Shown here: in pieces, positions 1 through 10,010 of the stretch
Position numbering within the stretch: the first letter of the stretch is position 1
Layout of the letters: each line of letters opens with the position of its first letter
Assembly (NCBI GenBank): GCA_943789205.1
Contig: CALSTG010000001.1
Location: forward strand, 310,001-374,000
Length of the DNA: 64,000 bases
Direction of reading: 5' to 3'
DNA from: an uncultured Flavobacteriales bacterium
GTDB taxonomy: Bacteria > Bacteroidota > Bacteroidia > Flavobacteriales_D > Crocinitomicaceae
Position numbers and translations under genes: made by a program
Notes under the pieces: model-generated
The model's database searches: none
Seen by the model: only the letters and a program-made list of their open reading frames with translations
What the model was told of the DNA's origin: nothing

Positions 1-122
1 AAAACATCACCCTTATTGTATCGCTTATAAATTATTCTATCGTCATCATCTAAAGGACGCAACTTATGTACGCCTGATAAAATTTGTTCAATATGCTCTA
101 GACAATACAGACATGTTTCCAT
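1..122 (-). CDS. N-terminal fragment of an unidentified protein (runs off left edge)
   Basis: An open frame starts at an ATG (122..120, minus strand) and stays open for about 40 codons to the window edge. The peptide begins METCLYCLEHIEQILSG, then has an acidic DDDD stretch and a basic segment. The CxxC near the start could bind a metal, but that is only a guess from the pair of cysteines. It lies downstream of the large T9SS gene on the same strand, separated from it by a clear terminator, so it is probably transcribed from its own promoter. I do not recognise the family. Confidence 0.45.
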   Translation of the reverse strand, partial: METCLYCLEHIEQILSGVHKLRPLDDDDRIIYKRYNKGDV

Positions 123-147
123 GATGGTAAATAATTGAGGCAATAAA

Positions 148-171
148 AAAGGCGACTAAATCGCCGCCTTT
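148..171 (-). terminator. Rho-independent terminator of the BNR/T9SS gene
   Basis: An AAAGGCG arm (148-154) pairs with CGCCTTT (165-171), with an alternative inner pairing GGCGA/TCGCC. Read on the minus strand the hairpin is followed by a T-rich run (TTTTTTATTG). It lies directly after the stop codon of the gene at 177-3071. Confidence 0.75.
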
Positions 172-176
172 CAAAT

Positions 177-3071
177 TTATAATTTCATTATCTTTTTGAC
201 CTGCTTCTGTTGATCAGTAACAAGCTGAACAAGGAAAGTACCGCGATGCAACGCGCTTACATCCAAATTCAAAGTTTGAGGACCTGATATAATGTTCTTA
301 AAGCTAAACGCCTTAAGCTCTGCACCTGACAAACTGTATATCTTGACAGATACATCACCTGTTTGTACCATATCGAAAGAAACGGAAAACTCATTTTGAA
401 CAGGATTAGGATATACAGTCATATCCAAATCGTTAGCTTCTAAGCCAATGTTGGAATCATTAGTTCCAAGGTAACCAGTTGAAGCCCAAATACCTCTTCC
501 ATATGTTCCGATGTATATTTCACCAGGACGACCATTTCCTTCTTCTGGAGTTCTCCATGATTGTCTAACCTCCGTAACCACAGTTCCTTCAAAACCTGCG
601 GATGCGTTTGTCCATGACGAACCACCGTCAGAGGAAACAACCATACCCATCAAAGTACCTGCAACAATAACGTTTGGATCATCACGATCAATAATTCCAT
701 CAGTACAAGGTACACCTACAGCGCCCAGATTTGAAAAACTTGGGTTCGCAGCTGTAGCATTCGATGATCTTCTTACATTACCACCAAACATAACCAAGTC
801 ATCTGCATTATTCGGATTTACAGCAATTCCTGTCGCAGCGGCATTATTGATTTTAGTGGCAACCGTATATGTTGGCGTAAACTCATCGCCTCCAGAAGCA
901 AAATAGGACACTTTCTCGTTAAATAGTGTATCGCTTGTATAAACGCTACCTAAACCGTCTATTCTCCATATTCCATTTCCTGCAGAAACGTAACATTGCT
1001 CTAAATCTCTCGAAAACTCCACATCTACACTACCATTATTGTTACCTATGCCTCGTGCAACACAAACCCAATTCGGATCAGCAACTGATAACCTCAACGA
1101 ATTTCTTGTACCCCATAGTTCACCGCCATTAGCACCGACCCAAACAAGAAACCAAGATTGGAAAGGATCTTGAACAGTTAAAGTGTCCCACGAAATGTTG
1201 AAGTCAACAGTATCTGCACCCATTGCATGTAACTCACCCGTTATAGGATTCACACCAAAATTCACAGAATCGTTTGATACTGATGGTGTGTAGTAAAGTG
1301 TATCTGTAAAATAGTAATCTTGCGTCGCTGTAATTGTAATCGTGTCTCCAGAAGACAAACTCGGAACTTTCATTATGTCACCGACGGTATAGTTTCTTGT
1401 CGGGATAAACAGCACACTGTCTTCAGAGTTTTCATCAAAGTTCTCAGCCAAAAATAATTCTGTATGAAAAGGATGAAATGCACCTGATTGCCCAATGGGG
1501 TCATAACTACTCGGTAAGTCTGGTGAAAAATTATTAAATGTTGCTCCACCATCTCCTGTTCTTCTAATTGAGTTATAATAAACCGACGTAAACATTACAT
1601 TCGGATTGTAGTACGAAATCTCACACTCAAATCCATCACCACCACTTACTTCGACAAATTCTTGGAAGGTAGATAAGCTATGGTCGTTGTATAACGTTCC
1701 GTTATCCTGGGCTCCACCCATGACAGCTCCATTTCTGTCGAAAGCAATTCCGTAGAACTGCGTAACATTATATCCTCTATTGGCAGGATACCAGTTGTCT
1801 GCAAAATCATTTGTAATATTTACACCACCATCATTTCCGATGTATAGTCTATTATTTGCATCCCACTTCATTTCATGGTTGTCAGCATGCACATAAATTG
1901 ATGAGGTTGGATTTACAAACCACTGACTCACTTTTTCAAATCCTCCACTTGGCGGATTATTAACTGTTTGCTTCCATCTCCATATATCAATTCCACCAAT
2001 GTAAATTTCTTCTGGGTCAGTCGGATTGGTAGAAACAACAGAATTGTAAGTTCCTTGATCTCGATAAATGTCAAATTCATTCGGAGGGCCTGATGCGCCA
2101 ACAAACTTAGTCCAAGTATCACCATCATCGTGGGAAACATGCATACCTACTAGGCTTGAATTAGTAATTACGGCATACAATGTGTGCATTCCTGCGTCGT
2201 TTAAATCAGCAGAAATAGTATATTCTCTTCGCTGACCGCCTAAACCAACTAAATCACTACTGTTTCCGGACCGGTTTGAAAAGCTTTCTCCTCCGTCCTT
2301 GGAAACCCATGTTTGATTGCTATGATTTGAGATAATGATTTGACCATCTTTCGACACCTTTAACGCAGCACAAGAACCAGAACCAGCTGATACTGTTGTC
2401 AAAGATGTTTCACCTAATTTCCATTTTCTCACGCCTTGCGCAGTTGCAAGCCAAACATAATCATCTTCATCCGAGCTTTCAACTTCCGTACAATTTGAAG
2501 TTCCTGGAATAACATCCCAAGTTTCGCCTTTATCAGTCGAATACCAAACACCATTACCTGAACCACCTTCTTGATTCGAACCAGTCGCGACATACAATAC
2601 ATTGTCCATAGTTTGCGTCATACTCGAAATGTTCGGGCTTGCACCGGCATCAATGTAAGATGTGACTTTTGTCCATGTATTCGCACCGTTGTAAGAAACA
2701 AATAAACCTCCTGAAACACCTCCTGCCCAAATAAGGTCATTCCATTCACGATCAACCTGAATTGCTCGGGTTCGACCACCAATATTATCCGGACCATAAT
2801 CTGCAAAAGCAATAGACTTAGTTGAAGGCAGTCTTCTTAAGTCTTCACGCATTTTTGATATTTCCTCGTTGGTGTAAGGAATACCAGTTTCTAAGTTTAC
2901 AAATTGAGATTTGTACCAAGCAACAGCATCATCACCACCAGTTTTGGCTTCGATTGATGCAAGTTCTTTTGGTTGATAAGTTGAAGTATTTTTTTGAGTG
3001 GTTGTAAGTAAAATAGTAGTTGCAACAAGTGAAACTCCTAATAATGAACCAATTAAAAATCTAATTTTCAT
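177..3071 (-). CDS. Secreted BNR/Asp-box beta-propeller protein with T9SS type A sorting domain
   Basis: This 964-residue protein has an N-terminal signal peptide (MKIRFLIGSLLG..., hydrophobic to about residue 25). Asp-box (BNR) motifs recur along its length, for example STDKGETW, SKDGGESF, SHDDGDTW, RTGDGGATF and SSDGGSSW, as in sortilin/sialidase-type beta-propellers. The last 80 or so residues (YPNPVQNEFSVSF ... GTFLVQLVT...KKIMKL) match the T9SS type A C-terminal signal, so it should be exported by the type IX system and released or anchored at the cell surface. No sialidase catalytic residues can be assigned from this alone. It may bind or degrade polysaccharide or protein, and its substrate is unknown. 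It is a single gene with its own terminator. Confidence 0.88.
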   Translation of the reverse strand: MKIRFLIGSLLGVSLVATTILLTTTQKNTSTYQPKELASIEAKTGGDDAVAWYKSQFVNLETGIPYTNEEISKMREDLRRLPSTKSIAFADYGPDNIGGRTRAIQVDREWNDLIWAGGVSGGLFVSYNGANTWTKVTSYIDAGASPNISSMTQTMDNVLYVATGSNQEGGSGNGVWYSTDKGETWDVIPGTSNCTEVESSDEDDYVWLATAQGVRKWKLGETSLTTVSAGSGSCAALKVSKDGQIIISNHSNQTWVSKDGGESFSNRSGNSSDLVGLGGQRREYTISADLNDAGMHTLYAVITNSSLVGMHVSHDDGDTWTKFVGASGPPNEFDIYRDQGTYNSVVSTNPTDPEEIYIGGIDIWRWKQTVNNPPSGGFEKVSQWFVNPTSSIYVHADNHEMKWDANNRLYIGNDGGVNITNDFADNWYPANRGYNVTQFYGIAFDRNGAVMGGAQDNGTLYNDHSLSTFQEFVEVSGGDGFECEISYYNPNVMFTSVYYNSIRRTGDGGATFNNFSPDLPSSYDPIGQSGAFHPFHTELFLAENFDENSEDSVLFIPTRNYTVGDIMKVPSLSSGDTITITATQDYYFTDTLYYTPSVSNDSVNFGVNPITGELHAMGADTVDFNISWDTLTVQDPFQSWFLVWVGANGGELWGTRNSLRLSVADPNWVCVARGIGNNNGSVDVEFSRDLEQCYVSAGNGIWRIDGLGSVYTSDTLFNEKVSYFASGGDEFTPTYTVATKINNAAATGIAVNPNNADDLVMFGGNVRRSSNATAANPSFSNLGAVGVPCTDGIIDRDDPNVIVAGTLMGMVVSSDGGSSWTNASAGFEGTVVTEVRQSWRTPEEGNGRPGEIYIGTYGRGIWASTGYLGTNDSNIGLEANDLDMTVYPNPVQNEFSVSFDMVQTGDVSVKIYSLSGAELKAFSFKNIISGPQTLNLDVSALHRGTFLVQLVTDQQKQVKKIMKL

Positions 3072-3205
3072 AGTGCTTTGAATAAGTTATGTATATAGTG
3101 GCTAAGTTACGGAATTATTTCCGAAAAATAAACAACAAAAAGAAGAAGAATGTTTTGACAATTCGTTAAAAAAAAAGAGAGACAAACAACAACGGCGGAA
3201 AAGAG

Positions 3206-4072
3206 CTAAAACAAGTGTTTTTCAGCCCTATATGATGACCGTACTAGTGGGCCACTTTCCACATATTTAAAACCCATTTTTAGACCTAAATCCTTATAAA
3301 ATTGGAACTTTTCTGGGGTAATAAAGTCTTGTACAAATAGATGCTTTGGTGTTGGTTGTAAATACTGGCCTAGAGTTAAGACATCCACATTTACATTTCG
3401 CAAATCCTCCATTGTTTCAATAACCTCTTCTTCAGATTCTCCTAAACCCAACATAACCCCAGACTTTGTTTTCATACCTCCTTTTTTCAAACGAAATAAC
3501 AATTCCAAACTGCGATCATATTTCGCTTGAATACGAACTTCTTTGGTCAACCTTCGCACCGTTTCTAAATTGTGTGACACGATCTCAGGAGCAACATTAA
3601 TAATCTTCTGTAAATTTTCCCATTTCCCAGCAAAATCAGGAATTAAAGTTTCTAATGTTGTTCCAGGTGACTCAATTCTTATCTGAGAAACGGTTTCCAC
3701 CCAAATTTCAGAACCTCCATCCGGTAAATCATCCCTATCAACAGATGTCAAAACGGCGTGTTTAACTTTCATTAGCTTTACGCTATCAGCAACACGCTTT
3801 GGCTCCATTAAATCAACAGCGCTAGGCCTGCCCGTTTTTACTGCGCAAAAACCACAAGAACGTGTACAAATATTACCCAAAATCATGAAGGTTGCAGTTC
3901 CTTCCCCCCAACACTCACCCATATTGGGACAGCTCCCGCTTTCACAAATAGTATGTAATTTATGTTTATCGACTAGTCTTCGGACTTCGCGATAACTTTC
4001 ACCTGTTGGCAGCTTTACACGAAGCCATTTAGGTTTACCAATTTTAGTCTGAACTTTCTGGATGTGAGCCAT
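3206..4072 (-). CDS. lipA: Lipoyl synthase
   Basis: A radical-SAM enzyme that inserts two sulfurs into octanoyl groups on lipoyl domains. Counting from the ATG at 4072 (288 aa), the auxiliary cluster cysteines are C43, C48 and C54 ([12 protein letters not shown]) and the SAM cluster cysteines are C69, C73 and C76 (CTRSCGFC). The family RSSY motif is at the C-terminus (LVRSSYRAE). The frame extends upstream to a TTG at 4108, but that would overlap the acyltransferase gene and add 12 atypical residues, so I take MAHIQKV as the start. It lies just downstream of the acyltransferase on the same strand and is probably co-transcribed. Length is normal for Bacteroidota LipA. Confidence 0.96.
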   Translation of the reverse strand: MAHIQKVQTKIGKPKWLRVKLPTGESYREVRRLVDKHKLHTICESGSCPNMGECWGEGTATFMILGNICTRSCGFCAVKTGRPSAVDLMEPKRVADSVKLMKVKHAVLTSVDRDDLPDGGSEIWVETVSQIRIESPGTTLETLIPDFAGKWENLQKIINVAPEIVSHNLETVRRLTKEVRIQAKYDRSLELLFRLKKGGMKTKSGVMLGLGESEEEVIETMEDLRNVNVDVLTLGQYLQPTPKHLFVQDFITPEKFQFYKDLGLKMGFKYVESGPLVRSSYRAEKHLF

Positions 4073-4094
4073 ATTTTTTTTTGCAATTCCCCAC

Positions 4095-5384
4095 CTATTC
4101 AGGTGCAATTTCTTTTAATTTAAAACTCAAAGATAAACGCTCTTTTATTAACTCAGAGAGATTCATCTTATTAATCTTGTGACTGGTTATTAATCGTTCA
4201 ATAAAACTTTTAAAACCATAAGCCACAAATCCAGCAAATGGTATAAATAAGAAGTATAACAAAGAGCCCCAAAAACCTATATAATTAGGTAACAAAATGA
4301 ACAGAGATAAGTTTAGAAGTCCCAAGATCAAAATCATCATGATGAGTTTGGTAGAACCCCAAAAAACAGGACGTGCAAAGTTGGCTTCAACAAAACGTTT
4401 TATCGCATAGTAAAACAAACCACAATGAACCGCTCCAAAAATAGAAATTGGCAGTAACAAACATTGCTTCAAAAAGTCCATTTTGGACACAGGGTTATTT
4501 AATGCATCATAAAAGTCATTATCGGAAATTCCTTTGTGTTTTAATTTACCGAAATAATGCCCTGTCTCCTTCTTCAGAGCAAGATACTTTTTAGGAGATT
4601 TATTGAAGTCGTCAACGATAGCTTTGGCATCTCTCCAACGCGCATCTATAGACTTGTTACATTCCATAAACTCTGGCATTCCCCGACGCAGAAGCATCAT
4701 CATTTGCTCTGTAAATTCACATGAGTCGAGATCATTAACGTGAATCATATCAGCCTTAAGCATCTCTTCTAAACGAATGGTAAGCTCTTGAATAATTTTG
4801 TTCGGGTTAGCTTCGAATTCTTGGCGAAAATCATTCAGTTTAATCTTTTCTGAATTCTTCAAATACAAATCACTCTGAAACTTCTCTGGATTACTGTAAT
4901 TACATCCTACCGTGGCTAAATATATATCCTGCTTCCATTCACATGCCTCAAGGGCAGTAAAACCGATACGAACCGCGCCTTTTTTTAGAGGTTTTAATCG
5001 CCGTACAAAAACATCATCCGTAACCCCTTCACTAAAAATAAGCAAGCTTCTTTTGCCCAATAAAATATCTGAACCCTTCTTAAATATCTCTAGATTTTTC
5101 GCCTTTGTATCGACACCATCTTGTTTCCGGTAAATTGGAATCATATGTGCAGTCCAAAATATGGGCTTAGTAAATGTTGTAAAAACATCAGATCGGGTCA
5201 TAAAGAAGACTATTGCTCTATTAAAACCTGCAAGAATTAAGGGATCCATAAATGCCGCTGGATGATTGCAAACATAGATTGTACTTGAATAAAAATCTGG
5301 TTTGTTCTTCACCTTGACTTTTCTGAAGTAAAGCCTTAAGGTATAATTCAAGACAATGTAAAATAAAAAATACAGTAAGCGCAT
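4095..5384 (-). CDS. Membrane PlsC-type 1-acyl-glycerophosphate acyltransferase family protein
   Basis: A 429-residue protein with a lysophospholipid acyltransferase core. An N-terminal hydrophobic segment is followed by the catalytic block NHPAAFMDP (H41, D47) and the substrate-binding block IFSEGVTDD (around 116-124), a variant of FPEGT. The second half contains at least two strongly hydrophobic stretches (about 310-390), longer than simple PlsC enzymes and typical of the large Bacteroidota subgroup annotated as glycerol-3-phosphate or 1-acylglycerol-3-phosphate acyltransferase. It likely acts in phospholipid synthesis at the inner membrane. The exact acyl acceptor cannot be told. It precedes lipA and is divergent from ddl across a 116-bp AT-rich gap. 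Confidence 0.82.
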   Translation of the reverse strand: MRLLYFLFYIVLNYTLRLYFRKVKVKNKPDFYSSTIYVCNHPAAFMDPLILAGFNRAIVFFMTRSDVFTTFTKPIFWTAHMIPIYRKQDGVDTKAKNLEIFKKGSDILLGKRSLLIFSEGVTDDVFVRRLKPLKKGAVRIGFTALEACEWKQDIYLATVGCNYSNPEKFQSDLYLKNSEKIKLNDFRQEFEANPNKIIQELTIRLEEMLKADMIHVNDLDSCEFTEQMMMLLRRGMPEFMECNKSIDARWRDAKAIVDDFNKSPKKYLALKKETGHYFGKLKHKGISDNDFYDALNNPVSKMDFLKQCLLLPISIFGAVHCGLFYYAIKRFVEANFARPVFWGSTKLIMMILILGLLNLSLFILLPNYIGFWGSLLYFLFIPFAGFVAYGFKSFIERLITSHKINKMNLSELIKERLSLSFKLKEIAPE

Positions 5385-5500
5385 GAGACAAAAATAACAA
5401 AGGATTTTAAATCAATTCACATATACTATGCTGAAAACTTTTTAGCACCAAATCATATACCATATACAGTGAGTGTTAACTTTATAAAAAATTCTGAACT

Positions 5501-6469
5501 ATGAAAAATGTCGGTTTATTTTGTGGAGGGTTTTCATCTGAATATGACATTTCGTTAAAGAGTGCACAGACGATATTCGACACTTTTCCTAAAGACTACT
5601 CCGTATTCAAAATTGAGGTCACTCCTGAGAATTGGTTTTATACCAAGAATTCCAAAAAAATTATTTTTGATAAAAATAAAGGAGCTTTAAAAATTGAGAA
5701 CAAATCCATTCAAATAGATTTTGCGATTATCTGTATTCATGGAGATCCAGGGGAAAATGGGAAAATCCAAGCTTACCTTGATCTATTAAATATTCCGTAC
5801 CTCAATAGTAATGCACAAGCATCCTCATTATCTTTCGATAAATTTATCTGTAATCAATTCTTGAATTCATGTGGCTTTAAAACGGCTGCTTCGCAACTAA
5901 TAACAAAAAGAAGTTCTTTTGATTCAGAAAAGCTCATTGAGAAGCTTAATCTTCCAATTTTTATAAAACCTACAGATTCGGGATCAAGCTTTGGTATTTC
6001 TAAAGTATATAAAGCATCAGATATTGCTCCAGCAGTCCAAAGGGCCTTCGAGGAAGGCGATACGATAATCGCAGAATCCTTTCTTGATGGTATCGAACTC
6101 ACATGTGCTGTTTTCAGATCAAAAAAAGAATTAATAGCGCTTCCTGTAACTCAAATTTCTACAGAAAATGACTTTTTTGATTTTGATGCAAAATATAATG
6201 GGAATTCAAAAGAAGAAACTCCTGCTAATATTGAGGACGAATTAACAAAACAAATTCAAGAAACTTCAAAAGGAATATACAACGCCCTGCAATTGAGCTC
6301 CGTAGCTCGGATTGACTATATAGTTGTAAAAGGAACGCCGTACATTATAGAAGTAAATACAATCCCTGGCTTTTCAAAAGCGAGTATTGTCCCGCAAATG
6401 TTAAAATGTGCAGGCATAGCATTGGAAGACTTTTGGTCATTGATTATTGAAGCTGAGCTCAATAATTAG
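5501..6469 (+). CDS. ddl: D-alanine--D-alanine ligase
   Basis: An ATP-grasp ligase that makes D-Ala-D-Ala for peptidoglycan precursors in the cytoplasm. The N-terminal domain has the VGLFCGGFSSEYDISLKSA block. The central part carries IHGDPGENGKIQAYLDLLNIPY and the ATP-binding strand IFIKPTDSGSSFGISKV. The C-terminal metal/ATP site ends in YIIEVNTIPGFSKASIVPQML. At 322 aa it is of normal length. It converges on dacB with an 11-bp overlap of the gene ends, placing two cell-wall enzymes head to tail. Confidence 0.95.
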   Translation: MKNVGLFCGGFSSEYDISLKSAQTIFDTFPKDYSVFKIEVTPENWFYTKNSKKIIFDKNKGALKIENKSIQIDFAIICIHGDPGENGKIQAYLDLLNIPYLNSNAQASSLSFDKFICNQFLNSCGFKTAASQLITKRSSFDSEKLIEKLNLPIFIKPTDSGSSFGISKVYKASDIAPAVQRAFEEGDTIIAESFLDGIELTCAVFRSKKELIALPVTQISTENDFFDFDAKYNGNSKEETPANIEDELTKQIQETSKGIYNALQLSSVARIDYIVVKGTPYIIEVNTIPGFSKASIVPQMLKCAGIALEDFWSLIIEAELNN

Positions 6470-7924
6470 CCATTTGATTAAAAATCTCTTCCATCTTTTT
6501 TACCAGTTTATAACGAGATCCTTCAAAATTATTTACAATTATAGCAAATGCTAAATTCGACCCGGATTTAGAATTCACATAACCTGCATATGCTTTAACA
6601 TTACTAAGCGTACCACTCTTGGCTTGCATACGTCCTGAGGCACTTTGACCTTTACAAATATTTTTTAAGGTTCCTGAATTTCCGGCTACAGCTAATGTAC
6701 TTCTGAAGAGCTCACTGAGCTTGCTCCTATGAATGTGCTTTAAAAGACTACAAAAGTTTTCCGCAGAAATTGCATTTTTACGAGACAATCCACTACCATC
6801 CTTTAGTTTCATGCCCGATAAATTGACCTTACCCTCTAAATTTTTATAAACGGCTTCAATTCCTGAACTGGTGGAACCTTTACCATTATTATTGAATCCA
6901 ACAAGATTTAAAAGACCTTCAGCAAATAGATTCACGCTATTTAAATTCGTAAGCCTTACGATGTCTATTATTTTTTCTCCCTTGTGCGAATGAATCATCT
7001 TTAATTCTTTATAATTCAAGACATCAGAGGGCATTAATCGAACACCTTTTGGCTTTCCACTCACAAACGAAAATAAGGAGTCATTCTTCAGAAACCTTGT
7101 GAATTCTAATGAGAGCATGTACTCTGGATCATGCATGCTTCCCTTTACTGTAAAACTCTTGCGATTTAAAGGCAGAAAACCAACACCAAAGCGATCGCGA
7201 GAATACGGTGCGCCATATAAGTACGATTGGTCATTTCTAATATTTGCCGCGGTAATACTGTGGCGAAAAATCAAGGAATCATCTGTTGGAAATGTCTTCA
7301 AAAATTTAGCGGCCTCTCCATAGTTGTAGGTGTCAAAATAATACTTCACTGTATTGTCATAAAAATTAATACCACATGCTCCTGAGCCATAATAATTTCC
7401 CATATCTGACCAATCCCATCCATCAGGCACGCCTGCATAACCGAACTGCGATCCATCTGCTATAATCGAACCATTTATTGCATTAATACCTTGAGCTTTT
7501 AATGCTGAAAGCCAGTCATTCATGAATTCATATTCAGAACCCTCCTCATTGAAATATTTACTACCGAGGGTTATATCTCCTTCACCTCTTATATACAAAT
7601 CACCTTGTAAAACGCCCAAAGAATCGACCTTCTCCATTTATGTAAAGATTTGTTTGAGGCCTATATTCTGAACCGAGAACATCTAACGCAGTATAGGTGC
7701 TAAATAGCTTTGCAGTGGAGGCTGACATTAAAACCTTATTGCCATTTATATTTGCAAGCACAGAATCTTTATCAAGATCTACAATACAAATAGATACTGA
7801 AGCAGTACTTATTTTGAGATGTTTTCACAAAATTATCTGCTGACTGCTGCAATGAAATTTGGGCACGAATGAACAAGCAGTTAAAAAGGATAATGAACAA
7901 GGAAAAAAAACTATATTTTTGCAT
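6459..7924 (-). CDS. dacB: D-alanyl-D-alanine carboxypeptidase/endopeptidase, PBP4 type (two frameshifts)
   Basis: The intact part (6459-7637) covers the C-terminal 392 residues, including DGSGLSRKN and the KSGT triad motif (QAKSGTLSNV). The active-site region lies upstream in another frame: translation of 7640-7820 gives VLMSASTAKLFSTYTALDVLG, holding the SxxK motif (STAK). The signal peptide starts at the ATG at 7924 (MQKYSFFSLFIILFNC). Two single-base corrections, one A fewer in the run at 7822-7825 and one base fewer at 7628-7629, join all three pieces into about 487 residues with sensible sequence at both junctions. So the gene is complete in content but broken as read. It would trim peptidoglycan in the periplasm. 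Sequence error is more likely than a real pseudogene, since no other decay is visible. Confidence 0.85.
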
Positions 7925-8022
7925 TGAATTTCTTTCTTACAAAAGAACTTCAAAAAACATACCGTTTTGCGTGAATCGTTATTTTTTTTCAACATAAAAA
8001 TGACGAAATCAAAAAGCCAAAT

Positions 8023-9204
8023 ATGGTCGAAAAGAAAAAAATTAAGGTCCTAAGAATAATAAATCGTTTTAATATCGGTGGTCCGACGTTCAATGCTACC
8101 TTCTTAACCAGATTCATGTCGGACGATTTTGAGACGCTTCTCGTTGGCGGGCTTCCAGAGGAAGGTGAGGCAAATTCATTACATATTTTAAAAGAATATG
8201 GTGTTGAACCGCTTCTTATTCCTGAAATGAAGCGGGAACCCAACTTTAAAAGTGACAGGCTCGCTTTAAAAAAAATAAAAAATATTATTGAGGAATTCAA
8301 CCCTGACATTGTGCATACCCATGCTTCTAAAGCGGGCGCGATAGGGAGAAAAGCTGCCTTTAGTTGTAATGTTCCTATTGTGGTACACACATTTCATGGG
8401 CATGTCTTTCATTCTTATTTTGGTAAAATAAAAACAACATTATTTAAGAATATTGAACGTTATTTAGCAAAGAGATCTACTGGTATCGTGGCTATTTCCA
8501 ATCTTCAGAAAAAAGAACTTTCTGAGGACCACAAAATAACTTCGAAAGAAAAAATAGAGGTAATCCCTCTTGGTTTCGATTTGAAAAAATTTCAAGAAAA
8601 CCACAAAGCAAATAGAAAAAAATTCGTTCTAAATATAATATAGAAGACGATTGTATAGCCATTTGCATCACAGGAAGACTGGCCCCAGTTAAGGATCACT
8701 TCTTCTTTCTAGATGTTATTGAGTCTCTTGGATCCCAAACAAACAAGAAAATTAAAATTTTCATTGTTGGGGATGGTGAGCTCCGCAAAGAAATTGAGCA
8801 ACGAGTTCAATTGCTCAAAAATACAGGAATAGATATCGTAATGACTTCTTGGATTCTTGATATTGCTCGAATTCAATGCAGGCATGGACATTATGTGCCT
8901 CACCTCAAAGAATGAAGGGACACCCGTTAGTTTAATTGAAGCACAAGCCTCCAATTTACCCGTAATATCAACCGATGTCGGTGGTGTTGCAGATATTGTA
9001 CTTGAAAACGAAACCGGATTCATTATTTCTCGTAAGGATAAAGGAAGTTTTATCGAAAAACTAAAGATACTGATTGAAAATGATGAAATTCGAAACCAAA
9101 TGAAAAGTAAAGGATGGGGACATGTACATGCCAAGTATAACTATAACAGACTTGCTAATGATATGGAAACTTATTACAAAAAATTATTAAAACTTAATTC
9201 ATGA
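8023..9204 (+). CDS. Glycosyltransferase family 4, exopolysaccharide synthesis (frameshifted)
   Basis: Two open segments (8023-8643 and 8857-9204) plus the interval between them form one GT4 enzyme of about 393 residues. The N-terminal half has KVLRIINRFNIGGPTFNA and HTHASKAGAIGRKAAF; the middle, in a second frame, reads DDCIAICITGRLAPVKDH and FIVGDGELRKE; the C-terminal half has the nucleotide-sugar motif TSKNEGTPVSLIEAQA. Breaks lie at the A-run at about 8616-8622 and near 8868-8875, each fixable by one base. It is the first gene of the polysaccharide cluster and its stop overlaps the next ATG (ATGA). It probably transfers a sugar to a lipid-linked glycan; donor and acceptor are unknown. 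Confidence 0.85.
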
Positions 9205-10007
9205 GGGATTTAAAGCTTTTTATTTTTGTGGGGATTTCCATTGTTTTACTGAATTCTTGTGCGAACTTCAATAGTAATATTCTATTTAAAATTCCAAAAA
9301 AATCAAGTTTCGCATATGACTCAATCCCTCTTGAACCTGAGGAAGATTTTAGATTGGCCCCAGGGGATCGCTTTAATTTTTTATTCGGGACCAATAACGG
9401 TGAAAAAATCATTTTAAATCAATCAGGTGTTTCTTCAGAAAGTTTAAATGGTCAAAATAATAGCCAATTGAACCAAATGAGAATGCAAAATCAAAACAAT
9501 CAATTCACCTACCTTGTGCGTCAAGATGGAAAGGCGAATCTGCCCCTTCTCGGAGATTTAGTGGTTGCAGGAAAGACAATCTTGGCATTAGAAAATGAAA
9601 TTAAAACACTTTTATCAGAGAATTATATTAGACCGTTTGTCCAAATAAGGGTTACAAATCAGAGAGTCATTATTTTTCCAGGAAAGGGAGATGCTCAAGT
9701 TGTAGGGTTATCCAATGCAAATACAAGTTTGCTCGAAGTAATTGCCTTAGCGGGTGGTATTCGAGATGAAGCACGCTCGAACTCGATTAGACTCATGCGG
9801 AAAATAAGTCCAACAAAACGCGAAATTTATAAAATTGACTTATCAACGATTGAAGGTTTGAAAGATGCTCAAATGATCGTTCAGAGTAATGATTACATAT
9901 ATATAGATTTCAAGCCTAGACTGGCATCAAGTATTCTTCAAGAGATTGGCCCTTGGTTGAGTTTAATAACAACTGGGCTATTGACATACTCAATTATAAC
10001 CCCATAG
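9201..10007 (+). CDS. Polysaccharide biosynthesis/export lipoprotein (Wza-like)
   Basis: A 268-residue protein with a lipoprotein signal (VLLNSCANF, lipobox cysteine near residue 20). A Poly_export region follows (EEDFRLAPGDRFNFLFGTNNG), then SLBB-like segments (VRQDGKANLPLLGDLVVAGKTI and VVGLSNANTSLLEVIALAGGI). A hydrophobic stretch near the C-terminus (IGPWLSLITTGLLTYSIITP) fits the amphipathic or transmembrane helix of the outer-membrane Wza pore. Its start codon overlaps the GT4 stop and wzc follows after 3 bp, so the three genes are one transcription unit. It should form the outer-membrane exit channel for the polymer handled by the adjacent Wzc-like kinase. Confidence 0.9.
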   Translation: MRDLKLFIFVGISIVLLNSCANFNSNILFKIPKKSSFAYDSIPLEPEEDFRLAPGDRFNFLFGTNNGEKIILNQSGVSSESLNGQNNSQLNQMRMQNQNNQFTYLVRQDGKANLPLLGDLVVAGKTILALENEIKTLLSENYIRPFVQIRVTNQRVIIFPGKGDAQVVGLSNANTSLLEVIALAGGIRDEARSNSIRLMRKISPTKREIYKIDLSTIEGLKDAQMIVQSNDYIYIDFKPRLASSILQEIGPWLSLITTGLLTYSIITP

Positions 10008-10010
10008 ACA

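Noticed and set aside
177-3071. True sialidase
   Set aside because: Asp-boxes are present, but the catalytic arginine triad and nucleophile cannot be assigned, so only a BNR propeller is claimed.
7914-7921. TATTTTTG as promoter of the GT4 gene
   Set aside because: It overlaps the N-terminal region of dacB, lacks a -33 partner and is 100 bp from the start, so the match may be chance.
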